The notes under the pieces: generated by a model
Database searches by the model: none
What the model was told of the DNA's origin: nothing
The model's input: only the letters and a program-made list of their open reading frames with translations
Origin: Pseudogulbenkiania ferrooxidans 2002
GTDB lineage: Bacteria; Pseudomonadota; Gammaproteobacteria; Burkholderiales; Chromobacteriaceae
NCBI RefSeq assembly: GCF_000174355.1
Contig: NZ_ACIS01000005.1
Coordinates: 124,001-188,000, forward strand
Reading direction: 5' to 3'
Length of the DNA: 64,000 nucleotides
Part shown: positions 41,170 through 51,327 of the stretch, in pieces
How the letters are laid out: every line of letters begins with the position of its first letter
How positions within the stretch are numbered: the first letter of the stretch is position 1
Translations under genes and position numbers: made by a program

Positions 41170-42743
41170 TGCTGTGCTTGCTGTTCCTGGTTCTGGCGCC
41201 CGACGTGCTCGATGGCCGAGATCATCAGCGCGTTGACCACGGTGGCCGCCCACGGCGAGCCGCCGCGCGTGCCGCGGTTGGTGATGCGCGGCACCTGCAG
41301 CAGACGGGCCAGTTCTTCCTTGCACTCGCGCGTGCCGACGAAGCCCACCGGCAGGCCGACCACCAGTTGCGGGCGCCAGCCGTGCTCGCGCACCAGCCGC
41401 ACCACTTCCATGATCGCGGTCGGCGCATCGCCGATGGCGACGATCACGTCGTTGCCGAACTTCTGCCAGGCGCGGCGGATGCCGGCGGCGGAGCGGGTGA
41501 TGCCGTGGGTCTTGGCGAGCAGGTGGGTCTCTTCGTCGTGCACGCCGCACCAGGTCTCGACGCCCAGTTGATCCAGCACCGCGCGCTTGAGGCCGGTCTG
41601 CACCATGGTGACGTCAGTCACCACGCGGCGGCAGCGCAACAGCGCGCGCAGGCCGATGGCGGTGGCGCCGGGCGAGAAAACCATGTCGTCCACGCTGCTG
41701 AAATCGCCGGAGGTGTGCACCAGGCGCTGCAGCACGGTGTGCAGCTCGGCCGGGATGGTCGACCAGTCGTAGCCGGCCTGGATGATGCGCATGCTCTCGG
41801 CTTCGATCGGGTGCGGCACGTAGGGCGGCCAGTTGTCGATCGGCGCCGGTGCGGTGTCGGTACGGCCGAGCAGCCCGCGTACCAGGCCGTGGTGGCCCTG
41901 CTGCGGCGTGCCGACCTGTTCTTCGAAGCCGACGATCTGCACGCGGTACTTGCACAGCGCGCAGTTCATCGTGGCGCGGCCCTCGACGCCTTCCTGGGCG
42001 CGCTCGAGGAACACGTCGGCCACGTGCGGGTGCACGCCGAGGTAATCGGCCTTGAGCACTTCCAGTTCCGGGTGGCGCGTGGCCAGGTCGTCCGCCGCGG
42101 CGTAGATGCGCTTGACCAGCACGCCGTCGAACAGGAAGTAGGGCAGCACCACGATGCGCTTGTAACCCAGCAGGGCGGCGGCGCGCAGGCCGTCGGCCAC
42201 CAGCGGCTTGGCGGTGCCGGAATAGCAGACGAAGGAGGTGCCGAAGCCCAGGCCTTCTTCCAGCATGCGCGTGAGCTTGGAAATCTCGGAATTGGCGTCC
42301 GGGTCCGTGGTGCCGCGCCCGACCACGACCAGACAGGTGTCGGCGCGCGACACGGTCTGACCGGAGCGGCCTTCGGCCTCGACGATGCGCTCGCGGCACA
42401 GTTGCAGCAGCTTCGGGTGCAGGTCCATCGCCGCGCCGAAGTGGAACTCGGTGTCCGGATGGGCGCGCTGCAAGGCCAGCAGCTCGCTCGGCATGTCGTT
42501 CTTGGCGTGGGTGGCGGCGAGCAGCACGCCCGGCACCATCACCACCTTCTTCGCGCCGGCCTCGATCACCGTGCCGACCGCTTCATCGATGGTCGGCGTG
42601 GCGAATTCCAGAAAACCGTGTTCGACGGTGCGGCCGCCGGCACGTGCGCGCAGCAGTTCGACCAGCGCCATGAACTCGTTGATCCCGTCCGGGTCGCGGC
42701 TGCCGTGGCCGGCCAGCACGATGGCGTAATCGTTGGTACTCAT
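41166..42743 (-). CDS. cbiX-cbiC: Fusion of CbiX cobaltochelatase and CbiC methylmutase
   Basis: The 525-residue protein joins a long-form CbiX (residues 1-275) with CbiC (about 325-520). CbiX inserts Co2+ into sirohydrochlorin; its two repeats start [15 protein letters not shown] and [16 protein letters not shown], with the active His kept only in the first. A tail with MNCALCKYR and GHHG matches the iron-sulfur/histidine end known from some CbiX proteins. CbiC moves the C11 methyl to C12; visible segments are [48 protein letters not shown] and [18 protein letters not shown]. This fusion brings an early and a late step together. It overlaps its neighbours by four bases on both sides. Confidence 0.93.
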   Translation of the reverse strand: MSTNDYAIVLAGHGSRDPDGINEFMALVELLRARAGGRTVEHGFLEFATPTIDEAVGTVIEAGAKKVVMVPGVLLAATHAKNDMPSELLALQRAHPDTEFHFGAAMDLHPKLLQLCRERIVEAEGRSGQTVSRADTCLVVVGRGTTDPDANSEISKLTRMLEEGLGFGTSFVCYSGTAKPLVADGLRAAALLGYKRIVVLPYFLFDGVLVKRIYAAADDLATRHPELEVLKADYLGVHPHVADVFLERAQEGVEGRATMNCALCKYRVQIVGFEEQVGTPQQGHHGLVRGLLGRTDTAPAPIDNWPPYVPHPIEAESMRIIQAGYDWSTIPAELHTVLQRLVHTSGDFSSVDDMVFSPGATAIGLRALLRCRRVVTDVTMVQTGLKRAVLDQLGVETWCGVHDEETHLLAKTHGITRSAAGIRRAWQKFGNDVIVAIGDAPTAIMEVVRLVREHGWRPQLVVGLPVGFVGTRECKEELARLLQVPRITNRGTRGGSPWAATVVNALMISAIEHVGRQNQEQQAQQ

Positions 42744-43441
42744 TTGTGGCTCGGCTCGATCTGGCTGTCCATCGGGGCAAGGGTGCGGATCAGCATGATG
42801 CTCATGTCGGAGAAGCGCTGGTCGACACACTCGGCCAGGGTGCCGTGCCATTCGGCGTCACCGCGGGTGAGGTTTTCCCACACTTCCACCGGGTGCTCGG
42901 GCGGAATGCCGTTTTCCAGCAGGTAGGCGGCGATGTGCCAGGGCATGAAGGAGCGCGCCTCGTCCCACGGGCAGGGGATGACGATGGCGTTGCGTTGGTC
43001 TTGCAGCGCGTGCACCAGGTGGCGCTTGAACGGGGTCAGGTCGCCGCGGCGGTGGAAGGTGATGAAGCTGGTCTCGTCGAAACATACCTTGGCACGCGAG
43101 GCCAGGATCTGCGCCGACGAGATGCCCGGGATGGTCTCGACCGGGTGGCCGCAGGCGCGCTCGACGCGCTCCAGGTACTGGAAGCCGCTGAAGTGGATGT
43201 CGCCCATGAACACCACCACGCACTTCTTGCCTGCGTGGTGGCGAAGGGCGACGATGTCGAGCTGCGCGACCTGGTCGCGGTAGCCCATCTGGATCACCTC
43301 GGCGGTGTCCGGGATCAGCGGGCGCACCACGTCGACCACGGCGTTGAAGCCGGCGACCACGTCGGCCTCGCGGATCAGTTGCGCCGAGCGTTGCGGCAGG
43401 TAGCCGATGTCGCCGGGTCCGGCGCCGATGCAGATAATCAT
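42740..43441 (-). CDS. cbiE: Cobalt-precorrin-7 C5-methyltransferase CbiE
   Basis: The 233-residue protein starts at the ATG at 43441 behind AAGGAAA; an ATG eight codons upstream (43465) is the alternative. It begins [19 protein letters not shown]. It carries [18 protein letters not shown] in place of the usual GDPGFYG and [17 protein letters not shown], as in CbiE. There is no C-terminal CbiT domain, and no cbiT gene was found anywhere in the window, although the decarboxylating C15 methylation needs it. It overlaps cbiX-cbiC by four bases. Confidence 0.88.
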   Translation of the reverse strand: MIICIGAGPGDIGYLPQRSAQLIREADVVAGFNAVVDVVRPLIPDTAEVIQMGYRDQVAQLDIVALRHHAGKKCVVVFMGDIHFSGFQYLERVERACGHPVETIPGISSAQILASRAKVCFDETSFITFHRRGDLTPFKRHLVHALQDQRNAIVIPCPWDEARSFMPWHIAAYLLENGIPPEHPVEVWENLTRGDAEWHGTLAECVDQRFSDMSIMLIRTLAPMDSQIEPSHK

Positions 43442-43516
43442 GTCGGTGTTTCCTTGGTATTCCATGGCGGGCGGGCCGGTCGGCGCCCCCGCCGTTGTGA
43501 TTCGTCGTTGCGGCCT

Positions 43517-45478
43517 TCAGCCCAGCCGCTGCCGTATCGTCAGCGTCAGGCTTTCCGCCGACAGCGTGTCGAGCGGCAGGTATTCGCCCTGCAATGCGGT
43601 GGCGAGTTCGCGCGCACGGCCCAGGCGCACGTAGCCTTCCTCGGTGTCGAGTACCAGCGCCGGCGTGCCCTGGGCGGCCAGGGCTTCGGCCAACCCCAGC
43701 GCCTCGCGCCACGGGTCCTGGCGGGTGTCGAGCGCGATGTTGGCGCGGCCGTCGGAGAGTACCACCAACAGCGGCGTCAGATTGTCCGCGCGGGCGTGCC
43801 GCGCCAGCGTCTCGGCGGTGAGCTGCAAGGCGTGCGCCAGCGGCGTGCGCCCGCCGGTGGGCAGCTCGGACAGGACGCGTTCGGCCTGGTCGATCTGGCG
43901 CGTCGGCGGCAGCACCAGCTCGGCGGCGTTGCCGCGGAAGGCGATCACCGCCACCTGGTCGCGGCGCTGGTAGGCGTCTTGCAGCAGGCCCAGCACGCAG
44001 CCCTTGACCGCTTCCATGCGGCGCTTGGCCGCCATCGAGCCGGAGGCGTCGACCACCAGCAGGATCAGGTTGGCCTGCTTGCCGACGCGCACCTTGTCGT
44101 GCAGGTCGGCACGGGTGACGCTGAAATCGCCGGGATTGCGCAGCAGCGCGCTCTTGAGGGTGGCGTCCAGCGCGAGCTGGCTCGGCGCCTCGCTCGGTAC
44201 GGCGCGCAGGGTGTGGCCGTGGAACGTGCCTTCGCTGCTGCTGCGCCGTCCGCTGGCCTCGGAGGCGTGCAAGGCGGCTACCTCGATGCGGCCGACGCCG
44301 GCGGGGGTGCCGGCGGCGAACAGCTGCTCGGCGGCGCTGCCCGGCTGGGCGTTGTCGTCGGTGTCGTTGCTCGACGATTCGGCATTGTCCGGTTCGGACT
44401 CGCCGCCCCGATTGTCCGCGCTGTCCTGGCCCGAGGGCGGCTGCGATGCCGGCGGCGGGGGCGGCGGTTCGGACGCCTGCCGCGTCAGCTCGTCGAGCTT
44501 GTCGCGGTCCAGGCCGGATTGCTCGAACGGTTTCTTGCGGCGGCGGTGCGGCAGCACCAGCTCGGCGGCGTCGCGTACGTCTTCCGCCGTCACCTCGCGC
44601 CGGCCGTCGAGCGCGGCCAGCGCCCGCGCCGCCTTGTGCATCACGATGTCGGCGCGCAGGCTGGCCACCTCGAACTCGCAGCACAGCCGGCTGATGAAGT
44701 CGAACAGCGAATCGGGCATGACCACGTCGGCAAGCCCGGCCTGCGCGGCGTGCAGGGTCTGGCACAGCGCGGCGGTGTCGTCGGCGCAGCGCCGGGCGAA
44801 GCCCGCCGGATCGGCCTCGAACGCCAGGCGGCGGCGTACCACCTCGGCGCGGGTGGCGGCGTCGCGCGGCGCGCTAACGTCCACCATCATGCCGAAGCGG
44901 TCGAGTAACTGCGGACGCAGCTCGCCTTCCTCCTGGTTCATCGTGCCCAACAGCGTGATGCGCGCCGGGTGGCTCACCGACAGTCCTTCGCGCTGCACGG
45001 TGTTGACGCCCATGGCGGCGACGTCGAGCAGCACGTCGACCAGGTGGTCGGCGAGCAGGTTGATTTCGTCGATGTAGAGCAGGCCGCGATGCGCCGCCGC
45101 TAGCAGGCCCGGCTTGAACGCCTGCTGGCCGTGCTTGAGCGCCTTTTCGAAGTCCAGGCTGCCCAGCACGCGGTCTTCGGTGGCGCCCAGCGGCAGGTTG
45201 ATGAAGGGCACCGGGGCGGCTTCCGCCGACGTGTCCGGGTCCTGGCAGGTCGGGCACTCGGCCAGCGGCGCGTCCGGCGCGCAGTTGAAGCCGCAGCCGG
45301 CGGTGCGCGCGATCGGCGGCAGCACCTCGGCCAGGCCGCGCGCGGCGGTGCTCTTGGCGGTGCCCTTGTCGCCGCGGATCAGCACGCCGCCCATGCTGGG
45401 GTCGACCGCGCACAGCAACAGCGCACGCTTGAGCTGCTCCTGGCCGACGATGGCGACGAAGGGGTAGTGGTGTTTCAT
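43517..45478 (-). CDS. ChlI-ChlD-like fusion AAA+/vWA subunit of the CobN chelatase
   Basis: The 653-residue protein joins the two small subunits of a magnesium-chelatase-type enzyme. Residues 1-340 are the ChlI/BchI AAA+ domain: [58 protein letters not shown] and [22 protein letters not shown] Pro/acidic linker (about 345-400) follows. Residues 465-650 are a vWA domain with the [20 protein letters not shown]. With CobN it forms an ATP-driven metal chelatase, replacing separate CobS and CobT proteins. It starts within the cobN stop (ATGA overlap). A conserved-looking Cys cluster (CGFNC ... CPTC, near residues 60-80) could bind zinc. Confidence 0.93.
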   Translation of the reverse strand: MKHHYPFVAIVGQEQLKRALLLCAVDPSMGGVLIRGDKGTAKSTAARGLAEVLPPIARTAGCGFNCAPDAPLAECPTCQDPDTSAEAAPVPFINLPLGATEDRVLGSLDFEKALKHGQQAFKPGLLAAAHRGLLYIDEINLLADHLVDVLLDVAAMGVNTVQREGLSVSHPARITLLGTMNQEEGELRPQLLDRFGMMVDVSAPRDAATRAEVVRRRLAFEADPAGFARRCADDTAALCQTLHAAQAGLADVVMPDSLFDFISRLCCEFEVASLRADIVMHKAARALAALDGRREVTAEDVRDAAELVLPHRRRKKPFEQSGLDRDKLDELTRQASEPPPPPPASQPPSGQDSADNRGGESEPDNAESSSNDTDDNAQPGSAAEQLFAAGTPAGVGRIEVAALHASEASGRRSSSEGTFHGHTLRAVPSEAPSQLALDATLKSALLRNPGDFSVTRADLHDKVRVGKQANLILLVVDASGSMAAKRRMEAVKGCVLGLLQDAYQRRDQVAVIAFRGNAAELVLPPTRQIDQAERVLSELPTGGRTPLAHALQLTAETLARHARADNLTPLLVVLSDGRANIALDTRQDPWREALGLAEALAAQGTPALVLDTEEGYVRLGRARELATALQGEYLPLDTLSAESLTLTIRQRLG

Positions 45479-48400
45479 CGTTTCGGGTTCTCCCCGCGTT
45501 CTTCCAGCATCGCCTCGCTTTGCAGGTGCAGGTCGCGCAGCGCGGCGAGCGTGTCCGGGTTCGGTTCTTCCCACAGCCGGCGCTGGGCCGCTTCCAAGAG
45601 GCGCTCGGTGATGGCGTTGAGCGCCCACGGGTTGCTCTCGGCGAAGAAGTCCTGCATTTGCTGATCCAGCGCGTAGGTTTCGGCCAACTGCTCGTACACC
45701 CAATCGTCCACCACGTGCGCGGTGGCGTCGTAGCCGAACAGGTAGTCGACCGTGGCGGTCAGCTCCAGCCCGCCTTTATAACCGTGTTTCTGGATGCTGG
45801 CGATCCATTTCGGGTTGGCCACGCGCGAGCGGAACACGCGCAGCACCTCCTCCTTCAGGCCGCGCACCGCCGGGTTGTCCGGGTTGTGGCTGTCGCCGAA
45901 GTAGTGGCGCGGCTGGCGGCCGGTGAGGCTGCGGATCGTGGCGATCATGCCGCCGTGGTACTGCAGGTAGTCGTCGCTGTCGAAGATGTCGTGTTCGCGG
46001 TTGTCCTGGTTGTGCAGGGCCACTTCGACGCCGGACAGGCGATGGCGGAAATCGGCGCGCGCGTCGGTGCCGTTGTCGCGCTGGCCGTAGGCATAGCCGC
46101 CCCAGTTGATGTAGGCGGTGGCGAAATCGGCGTCGGTTTCCCAGTTCTGCTCGTTGATCAGCGGCAGGATGCCGGCGCCGTAAGTGCCGGGCTTGGAGCC
46201 GAACACGCGGTAGAGCGCGCGCTGGCTTGCGGTCTCGGACGGCAGCCCCTGGAATAGATCGTGGCCCAAGTCGGCAAGGTAGTGCTTGCGCACGAAGTTC
46301 TGCTCGGGCGGTTCATCCAGCCGCGCCACGGTGTGCACCGCCTCGTCGACGAGGTGGATCAGGTGCGGGAAGGCGTCGCGGAAGAAGCCGCTGATGCGCA
46401 CGGTGACGTCGATGCGCGGGCGGCCCAGTTCGGCCAGCGGGATCACCTCAATGCCGGTGATGCGGCGGCTCTCGGCCTGCCAGCGCGGACGCACGCCCAA
46501 GAGCGCCAGGATTTCGGCGATGTCGTCGCCGTGGGTGCGCATGGCGCTGGTGCCCCACACGCTGATGCTGACCGTCTCTGGCAGGTGGCCGGTTTCCTTG
46601 CGGTGGCGCGCCAGCACTTCGTTCGCCAGCTCGGTGCCGATGCGCCAGGCGGCCTGCGAAGGCAGGCTGCGCGGGTCGACCGAGTAGAAATTGCGGCCGG
46701 TGGGCAGCACGTGCGCCATGCCGCGTGTCGGCGCGCCGCTGGGGCCGGCCGGCACGTAGCCGCCGGCGAGGCCGTGCAGCAAGTTGGCGATCTCTTCCGT
46801 GGTGCGTGCCAGGTTGGGCACCAGCTCGCGGCAGACGAAGGCGAGGGTGGTCTTGATTGCGCCGGTGTCGGCGCTGCCGGGCAGCGCTTCGGCCAACGTT
46901 GCGTCGATCACGCTCGCGTCGAAGCCGTGTTCGGCCAACGTGGCCATCAGGCGGCGGCCCAGCGCATTGACCGCGTCGAGTGCGTCGGCACGCGTCACCA
47001 GCGGCGTGCCCGCCAGCGCCTGCAGCCGCGGCGGGACGTTTTCCAGCCGCTTGCCCTTGTCGTCCTGCAGTCCATTCCAGTCCATGCCCAGCGCCGCGGC
47101 GACGCTCGCCGGCAGGCTGGGGATGGCCAGGTTGGGCAGGCGCACCAGCGCGCACACCATGTCCACCAGCGCCTCGCCCTGCGGCACCTTGCCGAGGATG
47201 TGCAGGCCGTCGCGAATCTGCGCCGCGCCCAGTTCGCACAAGTAGCCGTCGATGTCCTCGATGAGGTGGGCGACGTCCACGCCTTCCATCTTGGCCAGCG
47301 TCAGCGGCACGCCGTCTGCGTTCAGCGTGGCGTCCCACTCGTGGTGGTGGTCATGGTCGTGATCGTGGTCATGGTTATGATGGTCATGACCGTGGTGGTG
47401 GTCGTGTCCGTGGCTGTGCGGCTTGGCGGTCGTCGGACGGTACTTGCCGCCGACGCTGGCCGCCGCGCCGGTCTGCTTCAGGGCGGGCTTGGCCGGCTGC
47501 ATCCGGTACTTGCTGGCTGGTGTCGCTGCTGCGTGCGGGTGAGCATGCTCATGCTGGTCATGATCATGTTCGTGATGACCGTGCTCGTGACCGTGATGGT
47601 GGTGATCATGATGCTCGTGGTCATGCCCGTGATCGTGGTCGTGGCCCAGCATCGCCGCCAGATCGCTATCGAGCTTGGCTTCCTTGATCAGGTCCCAGAT
47701 CTGCTGCTGCAACAGCGGCAGCTTGGCCGGGTCGAGCATCTCCACCTGGTAGTACTCGTCCACCAGTTGCGTGAGCTGCGCCAAAGGCCCATAGGTGTCG
47801 GCGGTGGTCATCGGTGGCGTGAGGTGGTCGATGATCACCGAGTGGGCGCGGCGCTTGGCCTGCGAACCCTCGCCCGGGTCGTTCAGGATGAACGGGTAGA
47901 ACATCGGCAGATCGCCCAAGAGCGCGTCCGGGAAGCAGTGTTCCGACACGCCCACGCCCTTGCCCGGCAGCCATTCCAGCGTGCCGTGCTTGCCGACGTG
48001 GACGATGGCGTCGGCTTTCCAGTCGTCGCGCAGCCAGCAATACAGCGCGTAATAGTGGTGGGTCGGCGGCAGGTCCGGAGTGTGGTAGATCGCGTCCGGG
48101 TCCATGCCGTAGCCGCGCGGCGGCTGCAGCGCGACGAAGGCGTTGCCGAACTCCAGCCCGGCGAACACCAGTTTGCCCTCGTGCACGTAGGCGCTGCCGG
48201 GCGCCTCGCCCCAGCGTTCCAGCATCTTCTGCTGCAGCAGGTCGGGCAGTTGGCCGAACCACTCGGCGTAGCGCGCCGCCGGCACGCTGGCGATGGCTTT
48301 GCTTAATTGATCCGCCGTCAGGTAGTCCTCGTCGTAGGCGCCGCGGTCGATCAGCTCGTGGATCAGCGCGTCGCTCGATTCCGGCAGGCCGGGGAGGTGG

Positions 48401-49608
48401 TAACCCTGCTCGCGCATGGCGTGCAGCAGGGTGAACAGCGAGGCCGGCGAATCGAGGCCGACGGCGTTGCCGATCTGCGAGGCCTTGCTGTTGGAATTGG
48501 TGAAGATGAAGGCGATGCGCTTGTTTTCGGCCGGAATGCGGCGTAAGGCTACCTGGCGCGCGGCGATGCCGGCGACGCGGCGGACCCGGTCGGCGAGCGG
48601 TGCGTAGTGGGTTTCGTCCTCGTCGTGCTTGAACGACATCGGCACGCTGACGATGCGGCCGTCGAACTCGGGCAGCGCCACGTTCATCGCGGTGTCGAGC
48701 GGGTTGAGCCCACGCTCGGAGGCTTCCCACTGCTGCTGCGTCATGCTGCTGGTGATGGCCTGGATCACCGGAATGTCGAGCCGCTCGAACGCCGCCACCG
48801 ACCAGCCTGAGGCGGTCGGGCCGTCGGCATTCACATCGCCCATGGCAAACGATGTCGTGTTGATCAGCGCGTCGATGCGGCCAATGTCACTGAAAAACTG
48901 CAGCGCCGCCGGCATGCCGGTCTCATCGAGCGTGCGCAGCGAGGCGGTGTACACCGGCAGGGCGTTGAGCCGGCGTTCGGCCAACATGTCGACCAGCATG
49001 TCGATGAAGCGGGTGTTGCCGCTCATCCAGTGCGCGCGGTAGAAGGTGATGCCGACCGTCGGCCAGTCCGGCTGACGGATCGCCGCCCAGTCGTCCAGCG
49101 TGGCGAGACCCGACAGCTCCGGGTGGTAGATGCCGTGCTCGGGCAGCGGGGTGGGCGGCTGGTAGCCGAAGCCGCTCATCAGGAGGCGGTCGGACAGGCA
49201 GCGCAGCAACTGCGCCATATTGCCGCTGCCGCCCGCCTGCAGGTAGGCGGTGACCTCGTGCTGCAGCGCCGGCGGCACCGAGGACAGGGCGGCGAGTTCG
49301 GGGTCCGGCTCGCCGGTGCCGCTCACCACGATCAGCGCGCGCTCGCGGGCTTTCGCGTCCTTCAGCAGTTCTTCGAAGCCGGGGATGGTCTGGGCGCGGC
49401 CCAGCACCCGCACCACCACAATGCGGGTATCGGCAATGGTGCCTGCCAGCAGCGCGGCCATGCGCTCGGCGCTGTCGACGGTTTGCAAGTTGACGCCGGC
49501 CACCGGTACGAAGCCCTCGGGCAGCTCGGTCTCGGCGCGGTGCAGCGCGGTGAGGTCGGTGCCGGCGTGGGTCAGCAGCACGATGCCGCCGCGGTTGGGG
49601 GCGCTCAT
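45475..49608 (-). CDS. cobN: Cobaltochelatase large subunit CobN with a His-rich insert
   Basis: The 1377-residue protein is the large subunit that inserts Co2+ into hydrogenobyrinate-type rings. Core CobN/BchH segments include [113 protein letters not shown] and [13 protein letters not shown]. Unusually, residues about 653-757 (plus 47340-47650) are two very His/Asp-rich blocks, split by a spacer with a repeated KYR motif; they could bind cobalt or nickel. Without them the length would be about 1270, the usual size. The start at 49608 overlaps the ferredoxin-like gene stop. Four copies of the TTGGCCGAA motif lie in the gene. Confidence 0.94.
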   Translation of the reverse strand: MSAPNRGGIVLLTHAGTDLTALHRAETELPEGFVPVAGVNLQTVDSAERMAALLAGTIADTRIVVVRVLGRAQTIPGFEELLKDAKARERALIVVSGTGEPDPELAALSSVPPALQHEVTAYLQAGGSGNMAQLLRCLSDRLLMSGFGYQPPTPLPEHGIYHPELSGLATLDDWAAIRQPDWPTVGITFYRAHWMSGNTRFIDMLVDMLAERRLNALPVYTASLRTLDETGMPAALQFFSDIGRIDALINTTSFAMGDVNADGPTASGWSVAAFERLDIPVIQAITSSMTQQQWEASERGLNPLDTAMNVALPEFDGRIVSVPMSFKHDEDETHYAPLADRVRRVAGIAARQVALRRIPAENKRIAFIFTNSNSKASQIGNAVGLDSPASLFTLLHAMREQGYHLPGLPESSDALIHELIDRGAYDEDYLTADQLSKAIASVPAARYAEWFGQLPDLLQQKMLERWGEAPGSAYVHEGKLVFAGLEFGNAFVALQPPRGYGMDPDAIYHTPDLPPTHHYYALYCWLRDDWKADAIVHVGKHGTLEWLPGKGVGVSEHCFPDALLGDLPMFYPFILNDPGEGSQAKRRAHSVIIDHLTPPMTTADTYGPLAQLTQLVDEYYQVEMLDPAKLPLLQQQIWDLIKEAKLDSDLAAMLGHDHDHGHDHEHHDHHHHGHEHGHHEHDHDQHEHAHPHAAATPASKYRMQPAKPALKQTGAAASVGGKYRPTTAKPHSHGHDHHHGHDHHNHDHDHDHDHHHEWDATLNADGVPLTLAKMEGVDVAHLIEDIDGYLCELGAAQIRDGLHILGKVPQGEALVDMVCALVRLPNLAIPSLPASVAAALGMDWNGLQDDKGKRLENVPPRLQALAGTPLVTRADALDAVNALGRRLMATLAEHGFDASVIDATLAEALPGSADTGAIKTTLAFVCRELVPNLARTTEEIANLLHGLAGGYVPAGPSGAPTRGMAHVLPTGRNFYSVDPRSLPSQAAWRIGTELANEVLARHRKETGHLPETVSISVWGTSAMRTHGDDIAEILALLGVRPRWQAESRRITGIEVIPLAELGRPRIDVTVRISGFFRDAFPHLIHLVDEAVHTVARLDEPPEQNFVRKHYLADLGHDLFQGLPSETASQRALYRVFGSKPGTYGAGILPLINEQNWETDADFATAYINWGGYAYGQRDNGTDARADFRHRLSGVEVALHNQDNREHDIFDSDDYLQYHGGMIATIRSLTGRQPRHYFGDSHNPDNPAVRGLKEEVLRVFRSRVANPKWIASIQKHGYKGGLELTATVDYLFGYDATAHVVDDWVYEQLAETYALDQQMQDFFAESNPWALNAITERLLEAAQRRLWEEPNPDTLAALRDLHLQSEAMLEERGENPKR

Positions 49609-49934
49609 GGCTGCTCTCCTTGTTCGATGTCGCCGATGCCCAGGCGGTGGAACACCAGTTCCTCGACCGGGCAGCCACCCGCCAGGTGCTCGTGCACGAT
49701 GCGCTGGACCGCCGCCGCGTCGACTTTGCGGTACCACACGCCGTCGGGGTAGACGGCGACGATCGGGCCTTCCTTACACACCGCGAAGCAATGGGTGCGG
49801 GTGCGTTTGACGCGCAAGCCCTCGCAGGCGTCGATGGTCTGGCCCAGCGCCTTGAACATGGCCTCGGCCTCGACGCCGTTCTCGGTGCAGCGCGGACCGG
49901 TGCACATCAGCACGTGTTTGTAATGGGTTCTCAT
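49605..49934 (-). CDS. 2Fe-2S ferredoxin-like protein (thioredoxin fold)
   Basis: The 109-residue protein begins [20 protein letters not shown] and continues with [25 protein letters not shown]. The cysteine pattern C-x4-C ... C-x3-C is that of the thioredoxin-like 2Fe-2S family, as found beside cobalamin genes in other proteobacteria. It could supply electrons for ring contraction or cobalt reduction, which is an inference from context. ATGA overlaps tie it to the Ni/Co permease before it and to cobN after it. Confidence 0.9.
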   Translation of the reverse strand: MRTHYKHVLMCTGPRCTENGVEAEAMFKALGQTIDACEGLRVKRTRTHCFAVCKEGPIVAVYPDGVWYRKVDAAAVQRIVHEHLAGGCPVEELVFHRLGIGDIEQGEQP

Positions 49935-50983
49935 AGACTGTCCTGTGCCTTGCCGTAGCGCATTTCGTAGCCGCGCCACCGGTAGATGCCGGCCGAAACG
50001 GCCCAGCTGGCGATGAAGATGCCGATCACCAGGTAGCCGAAATGGGCCAGGCTCTCGTTCAGCAGGGCGACGCCGTCCCAGAATGCGCCGGTCAATTGCA
50101 GCTGGCTGGCCAGGAGGCCCAGCGCCTCGATGCCGCCGATGCCGAAGGCGACCAGCACCGAGATCGTGGTGATGGTGAGGTTGTACCAGAGCTTGCGCAG
50201 CGGGTTGACGAAGGCCCAGCCGTAAGCGCCCACCATCAGCATGCTGTCCAGGGTGTCCACCAGCGCCATGCCGGCGGCGAACAGCACCGGGAACACCATG
50301 ACGTTCCACAGCGACGTCCCCGCCGAGGCATGGGAGGCGGAAACGGAAAACAGGCCGATCTCGGTGGCGGTGTCGAAGCCCAGGCCGAACAGGAAGCCGA
50401 TCGGGAACATGTGCCAGCTCTTCGTCACCAGCCGGAACAGCGGGCGGAACAGGCGAGCGAGCAGGCCCTGTCCCGACAGCAGCAGGTTCATCTCTTCGGC
50501 GCTGACGTCCTCGCCGCGCTTCACGCGCTGGAAGTTGCGCCAGACGCCCTTGAGGATCATCAGGTTGGTGAGGGCGATGGCCAGCAGGAAGAAGGCCGAA
50601 ATGCTGGTCGAGACGAGGCCGCCGAGGGTCTTGAAGGCGGCGAAGCGGCTTTGCAAGGCTTCCGTGGTGGTGACGATGATGGCGACCGCCAGCACGATCA
50701 GCGCGGAATGGCCGATCGAAAAGAAAAACCCCGTCGCGTAGGGCTGCTTGCCTTCCTGCATCAGCTTGCGCACCACGTTGTCGATGGCAGCGATATGGTC
50801 GGGGTCCACCGCGTGGCGCAGGCCGAACAGGTAGGCCAGCAGCGCGGTGCCGAGTAGCGCCGGCTGTGCCGAGAACGCGGAAAACGCCCACGCCCAGGCG
50901 AGCAGGTTGGCGATGAAGAGGAACGCCAGTATGCCGACGAGGCGGCTACGGCCGCCTGGCCGGCTGGGATGATGCGACGTCAT
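49931..50983 (-). CDS. NiCoT-family nickel/cobalt permease
   Basis: The 350-residue membrane protein starts at the ATG at 50983. The NiCoT signature RHAVDPDHIAAIDNVVRKLM lies near residue 58 in the second helix, with further family segments GFFFSIGHSALIVLAVAI, LFGLGFDTATEIGLFSVSA and GMALVDTLDSMLMVGAYGWAF. Eight helices are visible. It imports Co2+ (or Ni2+), and its place as first gene after a B12 riboswitch points to cobalt. The open frame continues upstream to 52267, but that part covers the riboswitch and the neighbour and is rejected. Regulation is by the riboswitch and the ribosome-site hairpin. Confidence 0.95.
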   Translation of the reverse strand: MTSHHPSRPGGRSRLVGILAFLFIANLLAWAWAFSAFSAQPALLGTALLAYLFGLRHAVDPDHIAAIDNVVRKLMQEGKQPYATGFFFSIGHSALIVLAVAIIVTTTEALQSRFAAFKTLGGLVSTSISAFFLLAIALTNLMILKGVWRNFQRVKRGEDVSAEEMNLLLSGQGLLARLFRPLFRLVTKSWHMFPIGFLFGLGFDTATEIGLFSVSASHASAGTSLWNVMVFPVLFAAGMALVDTLDSMLMVGAYGWAFVNPLRKLWYNLTITTISVLVAFGIGGIEALGLLASQLQLTGAFWDGVALLNESLAHFGYLVIGIFIASWAVSAGIYRWRGYEMRYGKAQDSL

Positions 50984-50992
50984 GTTGTTGAT

Positions 50993-51029
50993 TGCCCTCG
51001 AGCTGGTTACGTCGCCACAGGCGAGGGCA
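50993..51029 (-). promoter_or_regulatory. Ribosome-site-sequestering hairpin of the B12 riboswitch
   Basis: On the minus strand the arms TGCCCTCG (51029-51022) and CGAGGGCA (51000-50993) form a perfect 8-bp stem. The downstream arm contains the CGAGGG ribosome site, and the start codon ATG at 50983 follows about nine bases later. Pairing would block translation of the permease, so this is a likely translational expression platform. Confidence 0.65.
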
Positions 51030-51096
51030 CGAACTGCCCAAGGCGGTTCCTGCATTCCCCCGGTGCACCCCGCCCGGCTTCTGCCTGTGTCGACAT

Positions 51097-51240
51097 CGGT
51101 GACGGCCGGTCTCCTGGCTCGCGCTTCACCGCCGGGCGCCGCCTTCCCGGATCGCTCCAGTGGCATCGTGGCGCCGGCTCGTCGCTTACAGTTGCGGGGG
51201 CAGCCGTGGTATCGCACCACGTTCCCGTCACCGTCACTCA
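51097..51240 (-). promoter_or_regulatory. Cobalamin riboswitch
   Basis: The B12 box GCCAGGAGACCGGCC is exact on the minus strand (51118-51104). The other conserved blocks are in order: GGGAACGTGGTG near the 5' end, CCCCCGCAACTGTAA, CCACTGG, and GGGAAGGCG. The P1 stem closes by CGGTGAC (51233-51227) pairing with GTCACCG (51103-51097). It lies 114 bases upstream of the Ni/Co permease start and heads the long cob run. Confidence 0.95.
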
Positions 51241-51327
51241 GGGGCAGGATGATACGTGAGGGCGGCGGGCTTGTGAACAAACGCGGCGATGCCGTCCGGC
51301 TGTGCCGCGCGATGAGGGGCGCTCGTG

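Noticed and set aside
47340-47650. Repeated CAT/CAC-rich DNA that looks like a tandem repeat or small CRISPR
   Set aside because: It is in frame within cobN and encodes His/Asp blocks; there are no regular spacers.
42746-48306. Very long plus-strand open frames opposite cobN, chlI-chlD and other cob genes
   Set aside because: They are shadows caused by high GC and codon bias on the coding strand; their products are low-complexity and without ribosome sites.
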